A stretch of DNA of 64,000 nucleotides from Glaesserella sp041814905 (GCF_041814905.1 NZ_JBGXYA010000036.1:1-64000); one strand, 5' to 3'; counted from the first letter of the stretch, positions 33,750 through 43,256 are shown. A program made the numbers and translations. The notes: generated by a model from the letters alone, not told the origin.

Positions 33750-34919
33750 TTATAGATCGCTACCTTTAATATCGCGGGTATAGACTTTTTTGATAACGTC
33801 TTCGATCTCTTCTGTTACACGATTTGCCACAATAATATCTGCTCTTCGCTTAAATTCTTCCAAATCATTGATCACCGGTGAATTGAAAAATGTTTTTTCT
33901 TGATATTCAGGTTCATAAATAATTACTGGAATGCCTTTGGCTTTAATCCGTTTCATCACGCCTTGAATACTCGAACTACGGAAATTATCCGAGCCTGATT
34001 TCATTGTGAGACGATATACACCAACAACAAAAGGATTTCTTTTCAAAATATCATCGGCAATAAAATCCTTACGGGTCGTATTCGACTGTACAATGGCACT
34101 GATTAAATTTTGTGGAATATTTTCATAGTTCGCTAGCAATTGTCTAGTGTCTTTCGGTAAGCAGTAACCGCCATAACCAAAAGACGGATTATTGTAATGC
34201 GAGCCAATACGTGGATCTGCTGATACCCCATCAATAATATGGTTGGTATCTAAGTTGTATGTTGCAGCAAAAGAGTCCAACTCGTTAAAAAATGCGACGC
34301 GCAATGCCAAATAAGTATTAGCAAACAGCTTGATCGACTCAGCTTCTGTCGGATTGGTTAAAATAATTCGAGCATTTGGTTTCAAACTACAGTCCCTTAA
34401 AGTATGAGCAAATTTTGCTGCCGCTTCATGAGTATCCCCCACAACGATACGTGAAGGATGCAAATTATCATACAACGCCTTACTTTCGCGCAGGAATTCC
34501 GGTGAAAATATAATGCGTTCGGTATTGAACTGCTTACGCATTTTTTGAGTAAAACCGACAGGAATCGTCGATTTAATAATCAGATATGCTTGCGAATTCT
34601 GTTCAGTTGCAGCTCTTAACACGGATTCTACCGAATTAGTATTAAAATAATTGGTGATCGGATCATAATCCGTCGGTGTCGCAATAATGACATACTCTGC
34701 TCCGATATAAGCTTCCGATGCATCAATCGTTGCGTGTAAATCCAGCTTTTTAGTCGCTAAATATTCGCTGATTTCGTTATCTTGAAGAGGTGAAATCTTA
34801 TTATTAATCATATTGACTTTTTCTAAACTTATATCTAATAAGGTCACTTCATGTTGTTGTGCCAATAAAATTGCATTGGAAATACCTACATAACCGGCAC
34901 CTACCACTGTAATTTTCAT
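33750..34919 (-). CDS. ugd: UDP-glucose 6-dehydrogenase Ugd
   Basis: NAD-dependent double oxidation of UDP-glucose to UDP-glucuronate, a precursor for uronic-acid glycans. The 389-residue protein has the Rossmann motif GAGYVGISNAI (about 7-17), PTDYDPITNYFNT, IKSTIPVGFT, SPEFLRESKALYDNLHPSRIV, LFANTYLALRVAFFNELD, the catalytic Cys in SFGYGGYCLPKDT and SGSDNFRSSSIQGVMKRIKAKG. It matches the 388-aa E. coli/KfiD type very closely. It is the 3'-most gene of the cluster, 55 nt behind the kinase-like gene. It supports glucuronate as a component of the cluster's product (inference). Confidence 0.95.
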   Translation of the reverse strand: MKITVVGAGYVGISNAILLAQQHEVTLLDISLEKVNMINNKISPLQDNEISEYLATKKLDLHATIDASEAYIGAEYVIIATPTDYDPITNYFNTNSVESVLRAATEQNSQAYLIIKSTIPVGFTQKMRKQFNTERIIFSPEFLRESKALYDNLHPSRIVVGDTHEAAAKFAHTLRDCSLKPNARIILTNPTEAESIKLFANTYLALRVAFFNELDSFAATYNLDTNHIIDGVSADPRIGSHYNNPSFGYGGYCLPKDTRQLLANYENIPQNLISAIVQSNTTRKDFIADDILKRNPFVVGVYRLTMKSGSDNFRSSSIQGVMKRIKAKGIPVIIYEPEYQEKTFFNSPVINDLEEFKRRADIIVANRVTEEIEDVIKKVYTRDIKGSDL

Positions 34920-34974
34920 ACATTTCCTCTCGTATTACATTGGGATATTGGATGTTTAACTTAAAAAATACGTT

Positions 34975-37275
34975 TTATTGAGTTAGCCCTAATCTTTGTT
35001 CACACAATGCAATTAAACTCTCCGTTGTATGACGGCGATCATTAAACTGTGTGCTGATAAAGATATGACGGGCTAATGACAGTGTGATAAACACCTCAAT
35101 ATCGTACTGAGTGACGCCATCTGCTGCTAAAAAACGCCGAACAAAGGCATTTTGATGTTTTTCCAATGCAGCAATATCGCCATATCGGCGAAGAGCAAAC
35201 TCTTGAATATGGGCAAGATAGTTCCCGGCATCAAGAGCCGGCACACCTTGACAGAACAGATCTAAGTCAAGTAAAACCATACAACCGGGCTGTCCGTCGC
35301 ATTCCAAAACCTGATCCTGATAAAAATCTCGGTGTACCGAAACCAATGGTATTGGTGGTAAGCTTTGCGCTAAACATTCGCAGCTGCTTAATATCACTGC
35401 GATACGCTCCTTCCATTGAGGCAGCAAGGATTGTGCTTGATTCAGACGATCACGAAGAATTTGCATTTCATGTTCGGCGGTCCAAATCGGCAAGCCTTGT
35501 TGTTGCGCAACGTTACTCTGATGTAAGGTAATCAAAGCATTGGCAACTGCTTCACCTAAAAAAGCTAAACGTTGATTTTCAGGAAATAGTAATTCGCCAA
35601 TATTCCATCCGCTTACCCGACGTTGTAACCACATATGTTGCTCATTTAATACACCTAAAGGTTGTGACACACAAATGGGGGCATTATGGTTAAAACCAGC
35701 ATTCCATAAGGCTTGTTGAACAAGGTAGGAACGTTTATCCAGGCCTTTACTACGATATTTGCCAATGACACCGATTTTTCCTTGCTTACCATTAATCACG
35801 TAGTCAATCAATGCACGACGGTGAGTTTTGTAACGCCTTAGTTTTATGCTTTCTAATTCACCGTGTTCCGTTTCCGGTAACGCTCTCATCAGTAGCTGTT
35901 GCATTTCGTCACGATCCAGAAAAGTCGATAACAACGGATCGGCGGAAAAATCTTGGATAGTTTCAGTGATAATCTCGGACTGTACTGTGACTTTCGCAAT
36001 AACTTGTTCAACTCGTTGAAGTAATTGTAAGCTATATTGATCCCACATAGCTCCGCGTTTACGAAACGGCTCAGCCGCTAAACGCAGCATCGCTGAAGCA
36101 ACAAAGAAATCTAAACCGTCTAAACTGCACGCAGTCTCTTGCTGGTATGCGGTTAAAAATGTTTGTAACAGTTCATCAGCTTGCCAACGAGCAAGGACTC
36201 CTTCAATGACTTGCAACTCCAATCGGGCTTGAAAAGTTGCTAAATCTAATAACGGGTTACCATTTGCCGCACGATCCCAATCTAATATCGCCAATTTGCA
36301 TTCTGTCTGCTTTGATTGATTTAACACTATCTGGTCTAACGAAAAATCTCCGTGAATCAGAGTAAATTGTTCCGACTGAGCGTTGATATGCTGAGTAACT
36401 CGCTCGGTTAAGGAATCAAACCATGCTGAATATTGTGGCAAAATATGTCTGAAGGTTTCCGATACACCTTGTATCGATTTAATTTCATGTTGATGTTTAT
36501 ATTCAATTGGATGTCGATAGCTCGTACCATGTATAGAAGCAAGTAGTTTTGCCACTTCAGCAATAATATCTTTAGAAGGCAAAATACCGTCTTCCGGGCA
36601 CAAACTTATTCCCTGTTGCCAATTGGTGACTAAAGTACAGTGTGCGCCGTCTGTATTCAATAATTTAATACTCCCTTGCGCAGCACCGAATGTCGCTCCC
36701 GTTAGTACTTTTCCGAAGTCCTTCGGATTAATACAGCGAATAACCGCTAAAGCGTTTTTTCCTTGACGAATACATGCCACTAGCCTGCGTTCAGGTTTAT
36801 AGCGCAGGATGTCAATCTCAAATTCTCCATTTTCTATTTCGGAAAACCCGCTCCGAGCCAACAAACGTTGGCGAGCTTTAGCATCGACCAACCAACCTAA
36901 ATGGCGAATACCTCGATCATAAGCCGGATGTAAAAACATAATATTTAGTTCAAAGATCGCCAAAGGTGCATTCGGATCTTTTTCTTGGATCAATTTTTGT
37001 CGTTGCGGGTGATTCCATGACTCTTCAAAACGAGCTTTTGTCAAGGCTTTAACGAAATAGTAGCTGGCTTTACCCTCACTAAATTCCACTTTTACTGTGC
37101 AAGCACAACTATTGCCGGGTTTGTAGCGTAAATATTGCACTTCAGCATTCAGCGCATGTTTCAATTGAGGAATTTGCTGAATTTTTTCTAGTAATAATTC
37201 TCTGTCTAGAAGCACAACTAAGCCGGGTAACCTCAAATCTCTTGCAATCATCTGTTTATCTGCATTTATAAGCAT
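34975..37275 (-). CDS. Tandem aminoglycoside-phosphotransferase-fold protein
   Basis: A 766-residue cytoplasmic protein with two APH/choline-kinase-like domains. Domain 1 (about 1-430) has the catalytic loop TLIHGDFSLDQIVLN (HGD at 308-310) and the metal loop LAILDWDRAANGNPLLDLA (about 328-346). Domain 2 (about 450-766) has SVHRDFYQDQVLE (HRD at 648-650) and MVLLDLDLFCQG (about 666-677). In both loops the Asn usual at catalytic Asp +5 is Gln. The nucleotide Lys is likely in YYFVKALTK and GVIGKYRSK. The substrate is unknown. Lying between an ABC exporter and ugd in a glycosyltransferase cluster, it may phosphorylate a sugar or a lipid-linked intermediate, or the second domain may be regulatory. 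It is not LicA (length, domain number). Confidence 0.82.
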   Translation of the reverse strand: MLINADKQMIARDLRLPGLVVLLDRELLLEKIQQIPQLKHALNAEVQYLRYKPGNSCACTVKVEFSEGKASYYFVKALTKARFEESWNHPQRQKLIQEKDPNAPLAIFELNIMFLHPAYDRGIRHLGWLVDAKARQRLLARSGFSEIENGEFEIDILRYKPERRLVACIRQGKNALAVIRCINPKDFGKVLTGATFGAAQGSIKLLNTDGAHCTLVTNWQQGISLCPEDGILPSKDIIAEVAKLLASIHGTSYRHPIEYKHQHEIKSIQGVSETFRHILPQYSAWFDSLTERVTQHINAQSEQFTLIHGDFSLDQIVLNQSKQTECKLAILDWDRAANGNPLLDLATFQARLELQVIEGVLARWQADELLQTFLTAYQQETACSLDGLDFFVASAMLRLAAEPFRKRGAMWDQYSLQLLQRVEQVIAKVTVQSEIITETIQDFSADPLLSTFLDRDEMQQLLMRALPETEHGELESIKLRRYKTHRRALIDYVINGKQGKIGVIGKYRSKGLDKRSYLVQQALWNAGFNHNAPICVSQPLGVLNEQHMWLQRRVSGWNIGELLFPENQRLAFLGEAVANALITLHQSNVAQQQGLPIWTAEHEMQILRDRLNQAQSLLPQWKERIAVILSSCECLAQSLPPIPLVSVHRDFYQDQVLECDGQPGCMVLLDLDLFCQGVPALDAGNYLAHIQEFALRRYGDIAALEKHQNAFVRRFLAADGVTQYDIEVFITLSLARHIFISTQFNDRRHTTESLIALCEQRLGLTQ

Positions 37276-37316
37276 AATTTCTAATACCTATTCCTGTTGA
37301 TAGACCAATATAGTAG

Positions 37317-39182
37317 TTAAACAACCTGAGTGGCTACTTGCATTTTCCACCAATGAGCATAATTACCGTTTTTTGCTAATAACTCTTTATGGTTGCCATG
37401 TTCGACTACGACTCCATCATCAACAAAAAGAATTCGATCGGTTTGTGCCGCAAAGGCTAAATCATGGGTAATCATGATTGTTGTGCGTCCTTTCATTAGT
37501 TCATGGAGAGCATTAATCACATAACTTTCACTCTCTTTATCTAAACCGACCGTCGGTTCATCTAAAATAAGAATCGCACTTTGATTAATAGCAGCTCGAG
37601 CAATCGAAATTCTCTGACGTTGACCACCGGAAAGTGTCCCTCCTCGTTCGCTCAATATCGTGTCATAACCTTCAGGTAATGCCACAATAAAATCATGAGC
37701 TTTTGCTAATTTAGCCGCTTCAATAATCTGCTCATCTGTCACTTGTTCAAAGTTATTGGCTGCGCCTAATGCGATATTTTCACGGATACTTAGTCCAAAC
37801 AGTAAATTATCTTGCGGAACCATTGCAACCTGCTTACGCACACTAGCAATGGTAAAATCACAAATGTCATGTCCATCAATACGTATCGTTCCATTATTGG
37901 TTTCATATAGCCTTAATAATAAACTAGTAATTGTAGTTTTCCCGGCTCCTGATGGACCAACAATTGCAACACTCTCACCTGCTTCAATCTGGAAGTGAAT
38001 ATCTTTGAGTACTGGCATTGGATTTTCAGAAATTTCGGTATAACCAAAACTGACATGTTCAAAATTGATTCTTCCTACAACATTTGTTAGTTCCTTAGCA
38101 TCCGGTTTATCTTGGATTTCAGGCACTTGATCTAGCAGATCAACAACTCTCTCTCCTGCTGCCAATGCCTTAGAAAGCCGCCCCGTATATTTGGCATATT
38201 CACGTACTGGTCGAAAAGAATTATTCAAATAAGAGACGAAAATAAGCAAATCTCCCGGAGACATTTTGCCGGCTAATACCGAATAAGCACCTTGTAATAA
38301 TACAAGTGCAGAAACAATAGCAACCAGCACATCAACTCGGCGTTCCAAACCTGCTGCTAAACGCTTAGATTTCACATCTTGCTGGCGACTTTTTGCATTG
38401 TCTCCGGCAAAACTACGGACCGTTTCATCTTCTAAAGAAAGCGATTGCACAGTACGAATAGAACTCATATATTCTGCTGCTTTAGAAGCTAAAGCCCCTT
38501 CCTGTTTACGCTGTGCTCGGCTTGCTTCGTGAATACGTTTACCCGTTCGATTAGTTGTCCACCACATAATCGGTAATGAAGCAATAGCTAATAATGTTAA
38601 CTGCCAATTGATATAGAGCATCACACCAAACATACCGACTAAAATAAAGACATTGGCCAACATTGGCATCAATGCAGTAACAACAGCCTCACGTAACATA
38701 CCAATATCGTTAATCAAACGCATCGTCAGGTCACCAGTTTTTGCCTGAGAATGGAATTTCAATGAAAGGCGCTGGAGATGAATAAATAAATTACTGCGAA
38801 CATGACTCAACATACGGCTACCGGCTAACGCTAAACCTACAGTACTAAAAAAGCTTGCTCCCGCCATTAATAAGGCAATAACAACTACCGCAGCTGCACA
38901 TCCCCATAATAAATAGGTAGAATCTATTCCTACCAGTAATGAATCAATAATCCCCCCATGGGCTTTAACCTCTTTAGTCGAACTAATATCACTAGTATTC
39001 ACAGCATCCAATAGCACATAATCGACAACAAAAGCTAATGGTAAAGGTTTTAGTAAACGCATTGCGGTGGCGAGTAATAAGGCACACAAAGCACCGATGA
39101 TCAGCATACGTTCCGGACGGATATAATCTTTAAATCGATAAGCGACCGCCCACCAAGCATTCCCGCTTTTCTTTTTATTCAT
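37317..39182 (-). CDS. MsbA-type ABC exporter, fused permease-ATPase
   Basis: Half-size ABC exporter of 621 residues, so it acts as a homodimer. The type IV permease domain (about 20-320) has six membrane helices, with a first helix MLIIGALCALLLATAMRLLK and a cytoplasmic coupling segment QAKTGDLTMRLINDIGMLREAV. The ATPase has Walker A GPSGAGKTTITSLLLRLYE, signature TLSGGQRQRISIARA, Walker B AILILDEPTVGLD and MITHDLAFAAQTDRILFVDDG. Family resemblance is to MsbA, PglK and NdvA/ChvA exporters, which move lipid-linked glycans or glucans. The gene sits among three glycosyltransferases, so it likely flips or exports the cluster's glycan product. The start has CGAGGAAT upstream. Confidence 0.9.
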   Translation of the reverse strand: MNKKKSGNAWWAVAYRFKDYIRPERMLIIGALCALLLATAMRLLKPLPLAFVVDYVLLDAVNTSDISSTKEVKAHGGIIDSLLVGIDSTYLLWGCAAAVVVIALLMAGASFFSTVGLALAGSRMLSHVRSNLFIHLQRLSLKFHSQAKTGDLTMRLINDIGMLREAVVTALMPMLANVFILVGMFGVMLYINWQLTLLAIASLPIMWWTTNRTGKRIHEASRAQRKQEGALASKAAEYMSSIRTVQSLSLEDETVRSFAGDNAKSRQQDVKSKRLAAGLERRVDVLVAIVSALVLLQGAYSVLAGKMSPGDLLIFVSYLNNSFRPVREYAKYTGRLSKALAAGERVVDLLDQVPEIQDKPDAKELTNVVGRINFEHVSFGYTEISENPMPVLKDIHFQIEAGESVAIVGPSGAGKTTITSLLLRLYETNNGTIRIDGHDICDFTIASVRKQVAMVPQDNLLFGLSIRENIALGAANNFEQVTDEQIIEAAKLAKAHDFIVALPEGYDTILSERGGTLSGGQRQRISIARAAINQSAILILDEPTVGLDKESESYVINALHELMKGRTTIMITHDLAFAAQTDRILFVDDGVVVEHGNHKELLAKNGNYAHWWKMQVATQVV

Positions 39183-39193
39183 GTATTCCTCGC

Positions 39194-40372
39194 TTAGCTA
39201 ACTCTGCAAGAACATGCGATATCCAGAATACGATCTACCACGGCTAACCAACTGTGGTGTTGTTCTGCAGTTAAGCGAGCTGCAGCCCCTAAACGTTGGG
39301 CTTCAAGAGGATTATCAAATAAAGTTGCAATCGCATCAGCCATTTTTGAAGGATTTTCAGCTTCAACTAATAAACCATTATGATTGTGCTCTACTACACT
39401 ATCTAAATGTCCCACATTAGTAGCAATAACAGGTATACCTGCTGCCATATATTCATAAATTTTTAATGGCGAAAAATAAAACTTCTCCATATTCGGATAA
39501 GGGGCAACGGCAACATCCATCTGACCAAGCCATTCGGGCACACTTTCTGGCTGCACAGCTCCAGTAAAATGGGCATAATCGGATAATCCTTGTCGTTTGA
39601 TATCGTCATAAAGCGTTTGGTATTCAGGACCGTCCCCCACAATCAACAAGCGGACTTTATACCCTCGAGAACGTAATATCGACCAAGCATCAACTAAAAT
39701 TGAAACTCCGTGCCACGGTTTAAGTGTACCTAAAAAACCAACTGTCAATTCAGAATCTCTGCCTAATTGTGCTAACCTTAACGCATTTGTTGTGGCGGCA
39801 GGAACAAAGCGTTCTAATGCAACTCCATTTGCTACCACATAGGTTTTACCAAGAGCTTTTTTAAAGCTATCTAAATAGTGTTGTACCCCCGGAGAAACAG
39901 CAATCATTGCATTCGCTTTCGCAAACACTTCTTCTGCTACTGCTTGCGCCTCGTTCTCCAATGGCAACTCTCGGTGTTTTTTCTGCTCTTCAATTAACGG
40001 TGCATTTACCTCTAACAAACCGACGCACCCGTGTTTTTTAGCAAAACGCATACCTGCATTACTCCATAGAGAATAACGCTCATACACTAAATCGAACGGG
40101 CCGTTTTTTTCCAACAACGCGATAACCTCGTCATTGGCAGCCAAAGCTGCACGAGCTCGCTCTTCCTTAGAAGTATTAGGTAGAGCATTCAAAGTATGAA
40201 TTTTGATATTTTTTAATTCTTCCGGCACATCACCATCTAAACGTTGAGCAAATAAAGTGACTTCTAATCCGCGTTTTAGCATCCCTTTAATCACTTCCTG
40301 TACATGTACCGATGCACCTTTAGTTCCGAATACCGGAATACCCGGATCAGCACAAATATAAGCAACTCGCAT
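39194..40372 (-). CDS. Glycosyltransferase, GT4 family (second in cluster)
   Basis: 392 residues from the ATG at 40372, which has GGGGAGGG six bases upstream; alternative starts at 40375 (ATG) and 40387 (GTG) are less well spaced. It begins MRVAYICADPGIPVFGTKGASVHVQEVIKG (the typical GT4 N-terminal Rossmann start with the loop GTKGASVH). The nucleotide-sugar domain has VGFLGTLKPWHGVSILVDAW and LLIVGDGPEYQTL, and the EX7E-like retaining signature lies in SPLKIYEYMAAGIPVIATNVGHLDSVVE. The donor sugar is not predictable. It overlaps tightly with the upstream GT4 gene and the downstream ABC exporter, which are read in the same direction. Confidence 0.9.
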   Translation of the reverse strand: MRVAYICADPGIPVFGTKGASVHVQEVIKGMLKRGLEVTLFAQRLDGDVPEELKNIKIHTLNALPNTSKEERARAALAANDEVIALLEKNGPFDLVYERYSLWSNAGMRFAKKHGCVGLLEVNAPLIEEQKKHRELPLENEAQAVAEEVFAKANAMIAVSPGVQHYLDSFKKALGKTYVVANGVALERFVPAATTNALRLAQLGRDSELTVGFLGTLKPWHGVSILVDAWSILRSRGYKVRLLIVGDGPEYQTLYDDIKRQGLSDYAHFTGAVQPESVPEWLGQMDVAVAPYPNMEKFYFSPLKIYEYMAAGIPVIATNVGHLDSVVEHNHNGLLVEAENPSKMADAIATLFDNPLEAQRLGAAARLTAEQHHSWLAVVDRILDIACSCRVS

Positions 40373-40386
40373 CATATCCCTCCCCA

Positions 40387-41616
40387 CTATTTAACATCCG
40401 TATTTACAATGGCTTGTTTAAAAATTTCACGCAATAATGCTGAGTTGTTATCCTCATCATAATCACGTTCTATCAAAGCCCTTGCTTGTTGTGAAAGGTG
40501 TTTTCTCAACTCTTTATCATTTAATAATCGTTCGATTGCCTGAGCTAATGCTTCTGGATTCTGAGCTTCAATACATAATCCCGTTATACCGTCTTGCACT
40601 AATTCCGGAATACCCGCCACTTGTGTGGAAATAACCGGTGTTCCAAGTGCCATAGACTCCAGCAATACTGTCGGTAAACCATCTCGATCACCATCATCAC
40701 TGATCACACAAGGTGCAACCATCATACTGGCTTTAGTGACTAAATTAATAATTTCAGGCTGAGGCATCGGTCCTACCATTTTTACTATATCGCCAATATT
40801 CAATGTATCGATCTGTTCCTGTAATGACTCTCTCAAACCACCATCACCGACTAAAGTACAATACATATTCACTCCACGCTGTTTTAAAATAGCTAACGCA
40901 TCGAGTAATACACAAAATCCTTTTTTCGGTACTAAACGTCCTACAGCTAAGATATGACGCTCTCTCGATTCCATCGAGTGATAAGGGAATTTACGTAAAT
41001 CCATACCATTGTAAATACGTACGGCTTTATCAGCGTCACTACCATATTGCTCACGTAAATAGGAGAGATTGTAATCAGAAACTGTGACTGTGGCCACTGC
41101 ATCGTGCATTTTTAGCCCTAACTCTGTTGATTCCTTATATTGATAGTAAATATCCTTAGCGTGAGCTGTGAAGGTATAAGTTACCTCTGCAAAAATCGCT
41201 GCTTGTCTTGCTACTGTAGTTGCCTGTGTACCAAAATGTGCGTGAAGATGTTGAATACCTCGTTCTCTTACCGCCATTGCTAGCAATATGCTTTGAGCAA
41301 TTTCGTGGATATTTCCTTTCGCTTCTGCAAGCTTAGTTGCAAAATTAGGTAATTCAACAAAAGCCTGTTGGAATAATTCCCATAAACTTTCCGTATTACG
41401 CTGTTTGTCAATTAGGCGGGTAACCGGTCCTCTAACCTGCGAAATACCGTCTTGGAAATGGGTTTCCATGACCGGACCAAGGGCAAAAATATCAATTTTT
41501 GTACCTGCGCGTTCATGCGCTAGGATTTCATTTACAACAAAGGTTTCTGAAAAACGCGGATAACGTTTAAGTACATAACCAATATAGAGTGGTGTCACAT
41601 CTAAATGTGTATTCAT
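40387..41616 (-). CDS. Glycosyltransferase, GT4 family (first GT4 in cluster)
   Basis: 409 residues from the ATG at 41616 (GGGAGGCC upstream); a TTG at 41622 is an unneeded alternative. It has IGYVLKRYPRFSETFVVNEILAHERAG (colanic-acid/exopolysaccharide GT start), HLHAHFGTQATTVARQAA (acceptor-side), then the GT4 half HILAVGRLVPKKGFCVLLDALAIL, CTLVGDGGLRESL and the donor-binding GLPTVLLESMALGTPVISTQVAGIPELVQDG with the EX7E pattern. It resembles WcaL/EpsF-type exopolysaccharide transferases. It differs from the neighbouring GT4 (no recent duplication). The stop overlaps the downstream frame's possible GTG. Confidence 0.9.
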   Translation of the reverse strand: MNTHLDVTPLYIGYVLKRYPRFSETFVVNEILAHERAGTKIDIFALGPVMETHFQDGISQVRGPVTRLIDKQRNTESLWELFQQAFVELPNFATKLAEAKGNIHEIAQSILLAMAVRERGIQHLHAHFGTQATTVARQAAIFAEVTYTFTAHAKDIYYQYKESTELGLKMHDAVATVTVSDYNLSYLREQYGSDADKAVRIYNGMDLRKFPYHSMESRERHILAVGRLVPKKGFCVLLDALAILKQRGVNMYCTLVGDGGLRESLQEQIDTLNIGDIVKMVGPMPQPEIINLVTKASMMVAPCVISDDGDRDGLPTVLLESMALGTPVISTQVAGIPELVQDGITGLCIEAQNPEALAQAIERLLNDKELRKHLSQQARALIERDYDEDNNSALLREIFKQAIVNTDVK

Positions 41617-41651
41617 AACCAAGGCCTCCCTAACAATAAGTCGTTAACTAA

Positions 41652-42851
41652 TTAAATAGATGAGCTATTTTTAAAAATATGGAGAATTTGGTTCGCAACA
41701 TTATCCAAACCATCAAAATCCAATACATCACGAGCATTAGAAAAAGATTTCGATGTTGCCATCCATTCGGTAAGTTTTTTAGGAGTTAATTCGTTCGGGT
41801 GCAAACAATCAATAATTCCCATTTCCGCCAGACGTTCGGCACGAATAAGCTGCTCCGTTCTTGGAATAATTCGTGGAACAATTAATGCGGGCTTATAAAA
41901 AGATAAGATTTCAGTCGTAGTGTTATAGCCACCCATTGAAATGATACGCTCAGCATTCTGCATTAACTTCAGTGGCTCAGAGACAAAATCAATAACATGA
42001 ATGTCATCTCGTTGTTGTGCCATCTCATGGATCTCATCACGTTGTTCTTCTGGCATTAACGCACCACAAATCAACAATCCGTTCCAGCCATGAGGTAAAG
42101 TAGATTGCATAAAGGCTTTAGCCAGTTGGAAACCGTCTTGCCCACCTCCCATCGCACAAAGCACATATGGTGATTCAATTTCGGTTAAAACCGAATCTAC
42201 CCCATGATGTTCAATCCGGCGAGCTTGATCTAAATAGCCGACATAACGAAGTTTAGTGCTAATTTCTGCATCAAATTCATATTCTTTAGTAAGCTCAAAT
42301 AAACGAGGGTCTCCGTAAACCCAAATTTCGGAGAAGTAAAGACGGATAATTTCTATATTCTTCAATCGATTCCATTGATGTAATACCGCATCCGGTTCAT
42401 CAATAATATCGCGTAGGCCAAGAACAATATGTACGCCTTTTGCAGCCAAAACCGGCAAAATGCTGTCCAATTCATTCATGGCACCTCGTGGGACATTATC
42501 CACTACAAAAACTGTCGGCTCAAAAGCATCCAACGCCGCACGGATAATTTGGCTACGGATATTAACCAAACGTTTTATATCGCTACCTAATGAACGAGGA
42601 ATGTAGTTACCTTCCTTCGTTTTGAAATAGGTTGGCATCGTTACTGAATCAGCCCCTTTTGGTAGAGGGAAAGCCCCCGATTCACGGACTCCGGATAATA
42701 ACAACACTTCCGCTTGAGGACAGGCTTCGAGTACCGATTGAGCAAGTAGCATATTACGACGAATATGCCCCAACCCCATGGTATCATGAGAATAGAATGC
42801 AATCCGTTGCTCCATTGATAATAAATTGCGATCTGTTAATGTATTTTTCAC
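41652..42851 (-). CDS. MurG-like glycosyltransferase, COG4671 type
   Basis: 399 residues from a GTG at 42851, preferred over the ATG at 42815 because AGGAAG lies 7 nt upstream of the GTG and nothing lies before the ATG. It shows the COG4671-type start QRIAFYSHDTMGLGHIRRNMLLAQSV, VTMPTYFKTKEGNYIPRSLG and the GT28/GT-B C-terminal half with VLCAMGGGQDGFQLAKAF and ISMGGYNTTTEILSFYKPALIVPRIIPRTEQLIRAERL. The Gly-Gly-Tyr-Asn-Thr donor loop is MurG-like. COG4671 proteins are predicted transferases of unknown product. It is the first gene of the cluster, so it could be the initiating transferase onto a lipid acceptor (inference). Confidence 0.88.
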   Translation of the reverse strand: MKNTLTDRNLLSMEQRIAFYSHDTMGLGHIRRNMLLAQSVLEACPQAEVLLLSGVRESGAFPLPKGADSVTMPTYFKTKEGNYIPRSLGSDIKRLVNIRSQIIRAALDAFEPTVFVVDNVPRGAMNELDSILPVLAAKGVHIVLGLRDIIDEPDAVLHQWNRLKNIEIIRLYFSEIWVYGDPRLFELTKEYEFDAEISTKLRYVGYLDQARRIEHHGVDSVLTEIESPYVLCAMGGGQDGFQLAKAFMQSTLPHGWNGLLICGALMPEEQRDEIHEMAQQRDDIHVIDFVSEPLKLMQNAERIISMGGYNTTTEILSFYKPALIVPRIIPRTEQLIRAERLAEMGIIDCLHPNELTPKKLTEWMATSKSFSNARDVLDFDGLDNVANQILHIFKNSSSI

Positions 42852-42942
42852 GATAATTCTTCCTAAATTACTCGCACAGATTAGATGGATAAAAAATGTT
42901 CATATCTATTTATCGTTTTTAATTTATTTCGCCGATAGACAA

Positions 42943-42960
42943 AACTAAAAATGTTTAGTT
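42943..42960. promoter_or_regulatory. Inverted repeat upstream of the glycan cluster
   Basis: AACTAAA-AATG-TTTAGTT is a perfect 7-bp dyad about 90 bp before the first glycan-cluster gene. It may be an operator. The regulator is unknown. Confidence 0.4.
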
Positions 42961-43256
42961 CTCAGATAATTTTAGCCTTGGTACTCTAGGTGCATTCCAA
43001 TTTATTGGATAAAAATAAATCACTGGCAATATCATGATTTATACACATTGTTATTTCAACCCAAGAAAGGTAAATGATATGTAAAACAAATTAAAAATGA
43101 ATTTTTAATTTGCACAACCAATGAAAACTATTTGAATTTGCAAAATTTTTGCCGATTCAGACCGCTTGTATTTCTCTGTAACGAGTTTGCGATAAATCAA
43201 TAAAAGCAGATTCTCGGATTGTCTTTCCTACCGTGATACCTTACCATTCACCAACT

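Noticed and set aside
34975..37275. LicA-type choline kinase for phosphocholine decoration
   Set aside because: The protein is 766 residues with two domains and no licBCD genes or repeat tracts nearby.
33750..42851. Group II capsule locus (bex/cpx-type)
   Set aside because: No capsule export genes (bexABCD-like) or capsule polymerase; the exporter is a one-chain MsbA-type protein.
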